From Dyadobacter pollutisoli (GTDB lineage: Bacteria > Bacteroidota > Bacteroidia > Cytophagales > Spirosomataceae), in NCBI RefSeq assembly GCF_026625565.1, contig NZ_CP112998.1:2296501-2360500 (forward strand): a stretch of DNA of 64,000 nt, read 5' to 3'. This document shows, one piece after another, positions 25,110 to 34,308 of this stretch. The position numbers and the translations under genes are program-made. The notes below the pieces were generated by a model that did no database searches, was not told the origin of the DNA, and saw nothing but the letters and a program-made list of their open reading frames with translations. The first letter of the stretch is position 1. Each line of letters begins with the position of its first letter.

Positions 25110-26153
25110 ATGAAAACTACCATTAAAATAAGCATTATCGCGCTTTTTGCCTCCGCCGTTTTCGCGATGACGGCCTGTAAGGAAGAGAAAAAAGCAGAGG
25201 AAACCGATACTACTATTCCGGTCAAAATCATTAGTTCATCCGCATTGAGCCAGGCGCAGGCGGTGGAGACTTCGGGCTTGCTGGCTTCCGAAAATGAGGC
25301 GCATTTGTCTTTCAAGATCGGTGGCATTATCAATAGTGTTTTGGTAAAAGAAGGTGACCGGGTGAGAAAAGGACAATTGCTGGCGACGCTGAATACGACC
25401 GAAATAGCCGCACAAATGGCACAGGCAGAAGAAAATTTCCTGAAAGCCAAACGCGATGCACAGCGCACGCAGAACCTCTACCGCGACAGCGTGAATACCA
25501 AAGAGCAACTGGAAAACAGCCAGACGTCGCTTGCGGTAGCTGAAAAGCAACTCGAAATAGTACGCTTTAACCTGTCTCAGGCGAAGATTGTTTCCACGAC
25601 TGACGGTGTTGTCATTCAAAAGCTGCAAAATGCAGGAGAACAAGTTCAGGGCGGCGCGCCGGTACTATTCGTGAGCAGTACCAGCCAGAAAGATTGGGTG
25701 ATCAAATGCGGACTGACAGACAAGGACTGGGCAAAATTAAAAGGTGGCGAGAAAGCAGAAATCATATTTGATGCTTATCCTCAGACATTTTCTGGTAGCG
25801 TGAAGTCACTTTCGCAAGGTAGCGACGTGGTTTCGGGACTTTATCAGGCCGAAATTAGGCTTGACAAGCAGGATGCCAAGATGGCAAGCGGGTTGTTTGC
25901 CAAAGTGAGCATTTACCCGAAAGAAAAAACCAGTATGGTTTCCATTCCAGTCGACGCGCTGATTGAAGGAGAGAATGACACGGCATTTGTGTTCGTGGCC
26001 GATGGGAGCAAAGCGCACAAAAAGCAGGTGAAAATAGCTTTCCTCGAAGGTGATAAAGCATTCATTCTGTCGGGTGTGGATGCTGGTGCGAAGGTGATCA
26101 GGGAAGGTTCCGCGTACCTGGCGGAGGGTTCGGATATCAAAATAATTCAGTAA
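25110..26153 (+). CDS. RND efflux periplasmic adaptor (membrane-fusion) lipoprotein
   Basis: 347 residues with lipobox FAMTAC (Cys23). Order: lipoyl half-domain ~60-90 (SFKIGGIINSVLVKEGDRVRKGQLL), helical hairpin ~95-150, second lipoyl half (AKIVSTTDGVVIQKLQNAGEQVQ), beta-barrel and membrane-proximal domains. Links the inner-membrane pump to the TolC-like duct. Lies between tolC-like and pump genes with 8-bp and 19-bp gaps. Confidence 0.93.
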   Translation: MKTTIKISIIALFASAVFAMTACKEEKKAEETDTTIPVKIISSSALSQAQAVETSGLLASENEAHLSFKIGGIINSVLVKEGDRVRKGQLLATLNTTEIAAQMAQAEENFLKAKRDAQRTQNLYRDSVNTKEQLENSQTSLAVAEKQLEIVRFNLSQAKIVSTTDGVVIQKLQNAGEQVQGGAPVLFVSSTSQKDWVIKCGLTDKDWAKLKGGEKAEIIFDAYPQTFSGSVKSLSQGSDVVSGLYQAEIRLDKQDAKMASGLFAKVSIYPKEKTSMVSIPVDALIEGENDTAFVFVADGSKAHKKQVKIAFLEGDKAFILSGVDAGAKVIREGSAYLAEGSDIKIIQ

Positions 26154-26172
26154 TCATTCAACAAACGAAATC

Positions 26173-29100
26173 ATGAAATTACCTGAATTTGCCGTTAAAA
26201 ATTACCAGTTTACGCTGGTGGTTTTCCTCGCCGTGCTCGCGCTGGGAATCTACTCGCTCTTTACGATGCCTCGCAGTGAGGACCCCGAAATACACCCGCC
26301 GCAGTTTACAGTCGTGGTGATTTACCCCGGTACCAACCCCAAGGATATGGAGCAGCTGGTGGTGGACCCGATGGAGAAAAAGATCAATGAGCTGGACGAC
26401 ATGAAGCACGTAATCACCGATATCCGCGACGGGCTGGCTGTGATGCAGGTACAATATAAATATAGCAGCGATCCGGACGACAAGTACCAGGAGCTGGTGC
26501 GGGAGATCAACAGCCTGCGGGCGCAGCTGCCTGCTGACGTGAGCGATATCAGGATCAACAAGCAGATCCCGTCCGACGTGAGTATTTATCAGTACGCATT
26601 GATTAGCGAGAATGCTTCCTATGCCCAGATGAAGAAGTTTTCGAAGGAATTCAAGGAGCGCCTGGAAAAGGTTAAGACATTGAAAAAAGTCGAATATTCC
26701 GGTATTCCGGAACGCGAAGTGAAAGTGAGCCTGAACCTGCAAAAGATCGCACAGCAGCAATTGACCCAAAATCAGGTGATCGGTGCATTGCAAAGCGAAA
26801 ATGTGAATATTCCGGGCGGTAGCATTAGTATGGGTACCAAAAAGCTCAATGTCAAAACGAGTGGAAATTACCGGACTTTGGAAGAAGTAGCAAACACCGT
26901 CGTGTCCACCGCCAGTGGAAAAATAGTGCTGCTGAAAGACGTGGCCGACGTGAAGCTGGGCTATGAGGATGAAACCCACATTACCCGTTTGAATGGTTTC
27001 CGTTGCAGTTTTGTGAACATTAGCCAGAAAGAAGGAGAGAACATTATCTCGGTTCAGGGGCAGGTAGAGCCTATTGTTGCCAAATTTGAAAAAGAACTTC
27101 CTTCCAACATTGAACTGGTAAAAGTGTTTGACCAGGCCAAAAGTGTGGACACCCGTCTGTCGCATTTCGCACGCGATTTCGGTATTGCGATATTATTGGT
27201 ACTACTTACATTGTTACCCCTGGGAACACGCGCCTCGCTGGTGGTAATGATCTCCATCCCGCTTTCGCTGGCGATCGGTCTTACGATCATGAACCTGCTC
27301 GGATATAATATTAATCAGTTGAGCATTGTCGGGATGATCGTCGCATTGGGTATCCTGGTGGATGATAGCATCGTGGTCGTGGAGAATATAGAACGTTACC
27401 TGAGAATGGGTTACGGCAAAGTAGAGGCATCCATTAAAGCTTCTTCACAAATCGGGCTGGCGGTAGTGGGCTGTACAATTCTGTTGATTTTCGCGTTTCT
27501 GCCGCTGGTGTTTTTGCCGGAAGGTGCAGGTGATTTTATCCGAAGCTTACCATTGTCGGTGATCACCACGGTGTTCGCTTCCATGATCGTTTCGCTGACG
27601 GTAGTGCCGTTTTTGTCGAGTGTTATTTTGAAACCGCATGCTAGCCAAGATGGTAACTTCCTTTTGAGAGGCATGAAAAAAGGCATTCACAAAACTTACG
27701 GAAGTTTACTGGACAAAGCATTGAAATGGCCGATCGTTACATTGTTACTGGCTGGTGGAATCTTTGCAGGTTCTCTGGCACTAGTACCGCTCATTGGAAA
27801 CAGCCTTTTTCCAAAATCGGAGAAGCCCATGTTCCTTATCGACATTGAAACGCCGCAGGGTACCAATCTTAAAAAGACCAATGAAGTTACCCGCTATGTA
27901 GAGCAGATTTTGAAGAAGGAGCCATTGATCACTTCGTTTTCTACCAATGTTGGAAAAGGGAACCCGAGGGTTTATTATAATGTGATCCAACGCAATGAAA
28001 GCGAAAACTTTGCCGAGATTTTTGTTCAAGTAGAAGGCCTTGAGACCGAGGAAAAAGTAGAGGTGATTGAAAAGCTGAGGAAGAAACTGGAAAGATATCC
28101 GGGAGCCGAAATTAAGGTGAAGGATTTTGAGCAGGGACCATTGATCGAAGCGCCGCTGGCTTACCGGATTTATGGTGAAAACCTGGACGACTTGCGTAAA
28201 ACAGCTTTCCGTGTGGCCGATATGCTGAGTAAAACCGAGGGCACGATCTACGTCAATAACCCGTTACTCGTTCAGCCAACGGATTTGAAAGTGAACATTA
28301 ACAAGGAAAAGGCAGGTACACTGGGAATTTCGTCCTCCGACATTGACCGTACTGTGAGACTGGGCGCGGCTGGGTTGAATGTAGCGACTTACCGCGAGGA
28401 CGTAGGCAAGGCTGATAATTACAATGTCAATGTGTCCGTTTCGCGCAATGCGGCCATTCAGGATTACAGTGTTTTTGATAAATTATATGTGCCTTCTGCT
28501 TCCGGCGCCAACATTCCGCTGAAAAACGTGGCTACTATTGAACTGGAAAGTTCGCCCAACCAGATCCGCCATTACGATAAGGACCGCTATGTGACCGTCT
28601 CATCCTTTGTGAAACCGGGCTATAATGTGCAGCGGATCAATGAGGACATCACTACGAAACTGAATAGTTTCAAATTTGAAAAAGGCCAGACATTTACCGT
28701 TGCCGGGGAAAAGGAAAGTCAGGAAGAAAGTTTTGGTGGACTAGGCTTGATTATACTCGTGACCGTATTTGGCTTCCTGGGCGTGCTGATCCTTGAATTC
28801 AAGACATTCAAAAGCATTCTGATCGTACTGTCGGTGATTCCATTAGGTATCGTGGGTGGTCTGGCGATGCTTTTCCTGACAGGCGAGACATTGTCTTTCA
28901 CCGCGACGATTGGTTTCATTGCGCTGGTTGGGATAGAGGTTAAAAACTCATTGCTGGTTGTGGACTTTACGAATCAACTCAGAGAGCAGGGCAAGGGAAT
29001 TGAAGAGGCTATCATTGAGGCCGGGGAAATTCGTTTTGTCCCCATTCTGCTTACTTCCATGACGGCCATCGGAGGGTTGCTACCGCTCGTAATCGAGTAT

Positions 29101-29256
29101 AGCGCCCTGTATTCCCCACTTTCACTGGTACTCATCGGCGGGTTGATCAGCTCTACATTGTTATCAAGGCTGGTGACGCCGGTGATGTATAAATTGCTAC
29201 CGCCGACTATTGTGCAGGAAGTGAAGGAGGAAGCGGTTGCGGAGTTGCAGTATTGA
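26173..29256 (+). CDS. RND efflux pump, AcrB/CusA-like permease
   Basis: 1027 residues, full-length for an AcrB-type transporter. Helix 1 at ~12-30; porter loops; then the TM block with the proton-relay segment GMIVALGILVDDSIVVVEN; second half repeat with NSLLVVDFTNQLREQG. The early motif PRSEDPEIHPPQFTVVVIYPG is typical of the HAE family in Bacteroidota. It exports hydrophobic compounds from periplasm/inner membrane; the absence of CusA methionine clusters argues against copper. Last gene of the operon, closed by a 62-bp palindrome. Confidence 0.94.
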   Translation: MKLPEFAVKNYQFTLVVFLAVLALGIYSLFTMPRSEDPEIHPPQFTVVVIYPGTNPKDMEQLVVDPMEKKINELDDMKHVITDIRDGLAVMQVQYKYSSDPDDKYQELVREINSLRAQLPADVSDIRINKQIPSDVSIYQYALISENASYAQMKKFSKEFKERLEKVKTLKKVEYSGIPEREVKVSLNLQKIAQQQLTQNQVIGALQSENVNIPGGSISMGTKKLNVKTSGNYRTLEEVANTVVSTASGKIVLLKDVADVKLGYEDETHITRLNGFRCSFVNISQKEGENIISVQGQVEPIVAKFEKELPSNIELVKVFDQAKSVDTRLSHFARDFGIAILLVLLTLLPLGTRASLVVMISIPLSLAIGLTIMNLLGYNINQLSIVGMIVALGILVDDSIVVVENIERYLRMGYGKVEASIKASSQIGLAVVGCTILLIFAFLPLVFLPEGAGDFIRSLPLSVITTVFASMIVSLTVVPFLSSVILKPHASQDGNFLLRGMKKGIHKTYGSLLDKALKWPIVTLLLAGGIFAGSLALVPLIGNSLFPKSEKPMFLIDIETPQGTNLKKTNEVTRYVEQILKKEPLITSFSTNVGKGNPRVYYNVIQRNESENFAEIFVQVEGLETEEKVEVIEKLRKKLERYPGAEIKVKDFEQGPLIEAPLAYRIYGENLDDLRKTAFRVADMLSKTEGTIYVNNPLLVQPTDLKVNINKEKAGTLGISSSDIDRTVRLGAAGLNVATYREDVGKADNYNVNVSVSRNAAIQDYSVFDKLYVPSASGANIPLKNVATIELESSPNQIRHYDKDRYVTVSSFVKPGYNVQRINEDITTKLNSFKFEKGQTFTVAGEKESQEESFGGLGLIILVTVFGFLGVLILEFKTFKSILIVLSVIPLGIVGGLAMLFLTGETLSFTATIGFIALVGIEVKNSLLVVDFTNQLREQGKGIEEAIIEAGEIRFVPILLTSMTAIGGLLPLVIEYSALYSPLSLVLIGGLISSTLLSRLVTPVMYKLLPPTIVQEVKEEAVAELQY

Positions 29257-29264
29257 TTATTGTT

Positions 29265-29326
29265 TTGTCAAGCTGAGCGGAGCCGAAGCATAGTGCACTA
29301 TGCTTCGGCTCCGCTCAGCTTGACAA
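29265..29326. repeat. 62-bp perfect palindrome, REP-like and probably terminator
   Basis: Every base from 29265 to 29326 pairs around the centre 29295/29296 (arms include AGCTGAGCGGAGCCGAAGCA). It separates the convergent efflux operon and the small gene at 29336. The core GAGCGGAGCCGAAGC is a dispersed intergenic repeat type in this phylum, so it may be a REP-like element doubling as a terminator. Confidence 0.8.
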
Positions 29327-29335
29327 TCGTTGTTA

Positions 29336-29689
29336 TTATACGCCTCGACCCGCGTTGATTTTGTCGGTTACTTTGAGCAGCGCATTGCCCAGCCGGTAGC
29401 TGAAACCTTCTACTTCCCGCGATTTTCCGCCGTATTCGAAGATCAGTTTGTGGGCCATTTCATCATAGGTCCATTTCCCGCTTTCGGTATTTTGCGTGAA
29501 GTTTTGCTCCACATTGCAGTTACTTGGGTGGCTGTTTGTTGCGTTTTTATCACAACAGATTTGCATGCCGAAAAAAGCAAGGGAAGCAGAAGCGGCGATC
29601 AGTAGCAGGAAGTTTTTTTGAATCAGCCGGTGGTTGCCGGAAAAGTAGTACGCAGACGATGCATTAAGAGTAGATGATTTTACATTCAT
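29336..29689 (-). CDS. Hypothetical small envelope protein
   Basis: 117 residues from MNVKSSTLNASS; the open frame runs to 29761 but the added 24 residues have no leader character. A hydrophobic helix at ~29-46 (LLLIAASASLAFFGMQICC) is followed by a short domain with SGKWTYDEMAHKLIFEYGG, which resembles the strands of lipocalin-like small proteins. No partner visible. Real-gene status is moderate. Confidence 0.5.
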   Translation of the reverse strand: MNVKSSTLNASSAYYFSGNHRLIQKNFLLLIAASASLAFFGMQICCDKNATNSHPSNCNVEQNFTQNTESGKWTYDEMAHKLIFEYGGKSREVEGFSYRLGNALLKVTDKINAGRGV

Positions 29690-29830
29690 GGCTAACGGAT
29701 TTGAGTAGAATTCTAAATTATACCTGATACAAAAATGCGCCTCAAATCGCTTTCGCGGCAATGGAAAATGTTTAATCCGTGTATTTAGGTATCTGAATCG
29801 TAGAATAACAAAGTTAAATCGTAACCGGTA

Positions 29831-30604
29831 CTAGCCGATTTTCGTCAAAAAAGCCTTGATATTATCCCGGTAGCCCCTCGTCCACTTGATTTTATCTCCC
29901 GATGACAGGTGAATAATGTACTCGCCATTGAAGTAAGTTTCCAGCTCCGTAATGTAGTTCATGTTCACAATATTGGACCGGCCCACGCGGATCATCACCG
30001 AAGGGTCCAGCCGTCCTTCCAGGCTTCCCAAGCTGTCGTAGATCGTGTAAACTTTCTGCTGGACGGTGTACACCGAAATGTAGTTGCCGTCGGCCGAAAA
30101 GTGCGTAACGTCGTCGGTTTTCACCGGATACATTTTACCTGCTTCTTTAACCAAAATACGGTGGAGAAATGCAGGCTCTTTTCCTCGCGGATCTTTTAAT
30201 AGACTGTTAACCAGCTCCTCAATCCTTGGCTGGGCCTTCTGGCTGAGCCGCTCCTTTACCCGGCCCAGCGACTGGTGAAAACGTATTTCATCAAAAGGTT
30301 TAAGCAGGTAATCAATGGCATTGACCTCGAATGCACGCAATGCGTACTGGTCGTAGGCGGTGGTAAAAACCACGAAAGGCTGGTGGTGCGGCCATACCTC
30401 TCTTAATACTTCGAAACCGTCAAGCTCGGGCATTTGTATGTCCAGGAAAATAATGTCTGGCCGGTGTTGCAGGATTTTAACCACGGCCTCGGTACCATTG
30501 GAAGCCTCGTCGGTGACTTCCATCGAATGATCGTGTTTCAGAAAAGTCCGTATCACTTCCCTCGCCAGTATCTCGTCATCTATTATAAGACTGGTATGCT
30601 TCAT
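29831..30604 (-). CDS. LytTR-family response regulator
   Basis: 257 residues from MKHTSLIIDDEIL; an upstream ATG at 30703 would lie well inside the kinase gene. Receiver domain ~3-115 with phospho-acceptor Asp55 (IIFLDIQMPELDG) and KPFDE; LytTR DNA-binding domain ~150-255 (FSADGNYISVYT, MIRVGRSNIVNMNYI, KIKWTRGYRDNIK). Partner of the kinase immediately upstream, overlapping it by 29 bp. Confidence 0.93.
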   Translation of the reverse strand: MKHTSLIIDDEILAREVIRTFLKHDHSMEVTDEASNGTEAVVKILQHRPDIIFLDIQMPELDGFEVLREVWPHHQPFVVFTTAYDQYALRAFEVNAIDYLLKPFDEIRFHQSLGRVKERLSQKAQPRIEELVNSLLKDPRGKEPAFLHRILVKEAGKMYPVKTDDVTHFSADGNYISVYTVQQKVYTIYDSLGSLEGRLDPSVMIRVGRSNIVNMNYITELETYFNGEYIIHLSSGDKIKWTRGYRDNIKAFLTKIG

Positions 30605-31769
30605 CGTCTGTTCTGATTTTTTTGGGTTCGCCTTGAAAATGTATGGTGACGTAAGTACCTCCTTCGGAAGGCTGGTCGAAAATAAATTGTGCATGTTCAC
30701 CATAGGCCTGTCTGAGCCGTAGTACGGTGTTTTTTAAGCCTAATCCCATTCCTTTTGAAATTTTACGCTGATTGGCACCAGTACCGTTATCAAATATGAC
30801 AATCCGTAATCCTGCCGTGCTCATTTCCGCCGTAATCCTGATCAATGCGTTGGTGGTGACGTCAGAAATGCCATGGGTGACCGAATTCTCAACCAATGGT
30901 TGGAGGATAAGCTGCGGTACCGGGTACAGTTCAGCCGCCGGGTCGATCTTGTATTCCACATTGAGCCTGTCCTGAAACCGGATCTGCTGAATGTCCAGAT
31001 ACTGGCGCGTCAGCATCAGCTCTTCCCGCAAAGGAATGAAATCCGACTGCTGATTGACGAGTACACTTCGCAAAAGATCGCTTAATGTTGTGATCATCAG
31101 CGTGGCTTTCCGGATATCATTTTTGAGCATTAAACTTACAACCGCGTGCAGTGTATTGAACAAAAAATGCGGATTAAGCTGCATTTTCAATGATTGAAGC
31201 TGCGCATTGGCAAGTTGGCCGCGCAGCTGTTCATTGCTGATCTCGGTTTCAAAATGCTGCTGTTTAAGCTCCTGGTACCGGTAGATGTAGGAAACCTTGT
31301 TGAACCCCACGACCAGCAGCATATATTGTCCGAAACTTCCTGTGTAAGCCGTGAAGAAAGAAAAGAGGTAACTCTCAAACGGAAGATTTTTACCGATCAC
31401 AAAAAACATCAGGGGATTGGTAATGTACCAGTGAAAGGTGTTGATGAGGATATTCAAAAACGTCACGATCAGCAAGTGGTACAGGACCGGTTTGAGCAGC
31501 GTGCTTTGCCGTACCTTGAAAGCAATGGGGATTTTCAGGGATGCGTAGAGCACCAGCGGCGTGGTCGACCACCAGAACAGGCCGTCGAGCAGCCAGATGA
31601 AAAGCTCGTGACTGCGCATGGCCACACCTTGCTGCAGAAGCCATAGCATCGTAAACTGGCCAAGCGTGATGACGGCAAAAATGCCCCAGTAAAAAAATGA
31701 ATAACGCCAGAATTCCGTCACAGTAAGCGGTAATTTCGATTGGTCAAGAAGACGCCTAACAAATGTCAT
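30576..31769 (-). CDS. LytS-type sensor histidine kinase
   Basis: 397 residues. Four membrane helices at ~27-48, ~57-78, ~93-115 and ~137-160, then a coiled linker, the His_kinase motif LKMQLNPHFLFNTLHA (His201) and a HATPase domain with LVENSVTHGI and GMGLGLKNTVLRLRQAYG. Unlike the orphan at 12743, this one has the full membrane part and an adjacent LytTR regulator. Sensed signal unknown. Confidence 0.93.
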   Translation of the reverse strand: MTFVRRLLDQSKLPLTVTEFWRYSFFYWGIFAVITLGQFTMLWLLQQGVAMRSHELFIWLLDGLFWWSTTPLVLYASLKIPIAFKVRQSTLLKPVLYHLLIVTFLNILINTFHWYITNPLMFFVIGKNLPFESYLFSFFTAYTGSFGQYMLLVVGFNKVSYIYRYQELKQQHFETEISNEQLRGQLANAQLQSLKMQLNPHFLFNTLHAVVSLMLKNDIRKATLMITTLSDLLRSVLVNQQSDFIPLREELMLTRQYLDIQQIRFQDRLNVEYKIDPAAELYPVPQLILQPLVENSVTHGISDVTTNALIRITAEMSTAGLRIVIFDNGTGANQRKISKGMGLGLKNTVLRLRQAYGEHAQFIFDQPSEGGTYVTIHFQGEPKKIRTDDEAYQSYNR

Positions 31770-32128
31770 GAGGGCATTGAGTTGTTATCGGGTGATGTAG
31801 GATTGCCAGTATTACAAATTTAAGCAGCTGTTGCCCGCTTTTTTACTGTGTTTACGCGAATGGAAAGATTGCTTATCCGAAAGTCATTTTCACGACATGA
31901 TCCGTGAAAAATAGACTTTATCACGAATTAAATTGTAAGGCAGCTTTGCAGTCGGCTATCAGCGGTCGGCAATCATCCAAAATTTGGTTTCGCACATTAA
32001 TCTGAAAGCCGAGAGCCGACTGCCGAAAGCACTACAAAAGAAATCATGATAATGTCTAATGCTTCTTTTTCTAATATGTTTATTTTTGGAAAAAATATAA
32101 GAAAAAAATTGTTGTAAAATTTTGTTGT

Positions 32129-32140
32129 TTAATCGTTTAA
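32129..32140. promoter_or_regulatory. Candidate LacI-family operator 1
   Basis: TTAATCGTTTAA fits TTAA-N-CG-N-TTAA, a central-CpG palindrome typical for LacI-family proteins. The LacI-type gene at 34309 is in the same island. Confidence 0.4.
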
Positions 32141-32314
32141 GTCTACATTGGGACACTATTTTTCCTTAAATAAGAATTAGTATAAAATATTGAAGAGTTT
32201 TATTTTATACCAGTCAGTACCTCCTCGGAATTCAAGTAGTTTTTTCAGTCGGTAAATCAATTGCCATCAAACCTAATATTCATTTTTCTGATCAATTAAC
32301 ATTTTGACTTTTGC

Positions 32315-32326
32315 TTAATCGGTTAA
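32315..32326. promoter_or_regulatory. Candidate LacI-family operator 2
   Basis: TTAATCGGTTAA, the same TTAA-N-CG-N-TTAA form as at 32129-32140, 186 bp further on and about 190 bp before the first reading frame. Confidence 0.45.
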
Positions 32327-32513
32327 ACAGAAAATTTTAGAATCGAGTTGTCCGAAAATGGGACTGGTTTGTTCTGTTTGGTTATTCACCAGCCGCAGTA
32401 CCTCGGCTAGTGTGATTATTTTTGATTACGTATATCAATCATCGTTCGATGCATATGCGGCGTAAAGAGCTTCTATTGCCTTTGGTGTTTTCTTACTTCA
32501 ATTTAATCAATGT

Positions 32514-32806
32514 ATGATGGGAAAATATTTTACGATTACGGCGTTGCTGCTATTATGCTTGTGGTGCGGTTCCAGCATCGCTCAAAGCAGCAGGATTACC
32601 GGTAAGGTTACCGGCCAGGACAAAGAGCCTCTGCCAGGGGTTAATATCCTGATTAGTGGTTCTTCGCAAGGCACAGTGACGGATGCTGACGGCAAGTTCG
32701 CCATAGATGTACCCGTTAACGCAAGCCTGGTTTTTTCGTTTATAGGAATACCTTTAACAAGAAGATTATCAACCTTGGTGTGGTGGGACAAGAAATAAAC
32801 CTTTAA
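32514..32806 (+). pseudogene. SusC N-terminal relic (TonB receptor start, rest deleted)
   Basis: Reads signal peptide MMGKYFTITALLLLCLWCGS and the carboxypeptidase-regulatory-like domain ITGKVTGQDKEPLPGVNILI, up to the VFSFIG strand as in SusC proteins. A frameshift near 32748-32754 then leaves the domain's last strand in another frame (FNKKIINLGVVGQEINL, stop at 32804). The plug and barrel, roughly 900 residues, are gone, and the next gene starts 26 bp later. Whether the 94-residue product is made is doubtful. Confidence 0.8.
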
Positions 32807-32832
32807 TCATTTTTTTATTTACCAAAACAGAT

Positions 32833-34188
32833 ATGAGCAATTCTGGATTTAGCCGTCGTGATACGATGAAAGCATTGGGCCTCAGCGGTTCAGCAGGATT
32901 ATTGGGCTTGTTTGGCGGGATGTCCGACGCGAAAGCTAGGGACTCCAAGGAGACGCCGGCCTATACCAAAGCCATGAAACCGGTGACGATCAAAAGCGTG
33001 CGGGCGATAGCCACTGCGCCACAGGGTTCCAACCTGATCGTCGTGAAAGTGGAAACTTCCGAGCCAGGTCTGTACGGGCTGGGCTGTGCTACGTTCACAC
33101 AACGGGCCGCCGTGGTACTGGTCGCGATCAACACTTATCTCAACGAATTTTGCACCGGTCGGGACGTCGATAACATTGAGGATATCTGGCACGGGGCTTA
33201 TGTCAGTTCCTACTGGCGCAATGGGCCAGTGCTCAATAATGCCCTCAGCGGTCTGGATCAGGCACTTTGGGACATTAAAGGCAAGCGCGCGGGTATGCCG
33301 CTGTATCAGCTGCTGGGAGGAAAAGTACGTTTCGCAGTACCCTGCTATACCCACGCCAATGGTAACACGCCCGAGGCGACCGTGGAAAGTGTGAAGAGCA
33401 TCATGGAGCGCGGGTTTAAATACATTCGAATCCAGCAAGGTGGCTATGGCGCAGTAGGAAGTACGGCGGAGCTGCCGGATTTCAAAAAGGAGAATTTCGG
33501 AGGGCCCACGGATAATTTTATGAATGAAAACACCTATCTCAAAGCCATCCCCAAGCTATTCGAAGCAGTCAGGAAAAGCTGTGGGGAGGAGATTGAGCTG
33601 CTGCACGACATTCACGAGCGCGTACAGCCGATGAATGCGATCAATATGATCAAGAAGTTGGAAGACTATAATCCGTTCTTTATCGAAGATCCTTTCTCGC
33701 CTGAGAACATGAAATGGTTTAAGCTGCTGAGACAGAGCACTACTGTACCATTGGCTATGGGAGAGCTTTTCAACAATGTCAATGAGTTTGTAGAGCCAAT
33801 GGTAAATCAATGGTTCGACTTCATCCGCATCCACGTTTCCCAGATCGGGGGTGTGACCCCGGCAATGAAAGTAGCCAGGTTAGGGGAATGGTTTAATGTA
33901 AAAACGGCCTGGCACGGCCCGGGCGACGTCTCACCCGTCGGCCACTCCGCGCATGCGCACATTGATTTGGCTGTCTGGAATTTTGGTATTCAGGAAGCGG
34001 TGCAGTTCAATGACAAAACGCTGGAAGTGTTCTCTGGCTGCCCAACAATGAAAAACGGGTACATGTCCGTCAACGAAGTACCGGGAATCGGGGTGGATAT
34101 CAATGAGAAAGAAGCTGCCAAATACCCAATCACAACAAAATCAAACTGGCAAGTAAGAAAGTTCGACGGAACGTTGATACGCCCATGA
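32833..34188 (+). CDS. Enolase-superfamily sugar-acid dehydratase, ManD/RspA-like, with Tat leader
   Basis: 451 residues. Twin-arginine leader GFSRRDTMKALGLSG (~5-35). N-terminal capping domain ~50-165, then the barrel with metal ligands in LLHDIHERV, FFIEDPFSPEN and MGELFNN, and the WHGPGDVSPVGHSAHAHID segment that marks the D-mannonate/D-gluconate dehydratase (ManD, RspA) subgroup. Dehydrates an aldonic acid to a 2-keto-3-deoxy acid using Mg2+. The leader implies periplasmic action, unlike standard ManD. Exact substrate cannot be read from sequence; gluconate, mannonate and related C6 acids are options. Confidence 0.88.
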   Translation: MSNSGFSRRDTMKALGLSGSAGLLGLFGGMSDAKARDSKETPAYTKAMKPVTIKSVRAIATAPQGSNLIVVKVETSEPGLYGLGCATFTQRAAVVLVAINTYLNEFCTGRDVDNIEDIWHGAYVSSYWRNGPVLNNALSGLDQALWDIKGKRAGMPLYQLLGGKVRFAVPCYTHANGNTPEATVESVKSIMERGFKYIRIQQGGYGAVGSTAELPDFKKENFGGPTDNFMNENTYLKAIPKLFEAVRKSCGEEIELLHDIHERVQPMNAINMIKKLEDYNPFFIEDPFSPENMKWFKLLRQSTTVPLAMGELFNNVNEFVEPMVNQWFDFIRIHVSQIGGVTPAMKVARLGEWFNVKTAWHGPGDVSPVGHSAHAHIDLAVWNFGIQEAVQFNDKTLEVFSGCPTMKNGYMSVNEVPGIGVDINEKEAAKYPITTKSNWQVRKFDGTLIRP

Positions 34189-34216
34189 TGGACCCGATGA
34201 TCCGATAACCCAGGGA

Positions 34217-34300
34217 CCCAGGGCTTAAGCCCTGGGCTGGCTGGGGCCATCCCATCGACGGGGCCATCCATACACCATAACCCAGGGCTTAAGCCCTGGG
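34217..34300. repeat. Two copies of a GGGCTTAAGCCC palindromic repeat
   Basis: The 20-base palindrome with core CAGGGCTTAAGCCCTG occurs at 34217-34236 and 34281-34300, each followed by CT. It lies between the dehydratase and the lacI-type gene and is a probable small mobile or REP-like repeat; the second copy abuts the lacI leader. Confidence 0.8.
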
Positions 34301-34308
34301 CTAGAAAC

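Larger units (their letters stand above)
31770..32513. other. Long promoter/leader region before the sugar-acid island (about 740 bp)
   Basis: No gene found. Contains an inverted repeat GCAGTCGGCT (31948-31957) / AGCCGACTGC (32014-32023) with a G+C-rich, degenerate filling typical of intergenic repeats, an A+T-rich tract 32040-32220 and two LacI-type palindromes listed separately. The length fits a regulated susC promoter, now in front of a dead susC start. Confidence 0.5.

Noticed and set aside
26179..27165. 328-codon open frame on the minus strand inside the RND pump gene
   Set aside because: It is antisense to a clear, full-length pump, rich in His/Leu/Val as expected for an antisense shadow, and has no recognisable motif.
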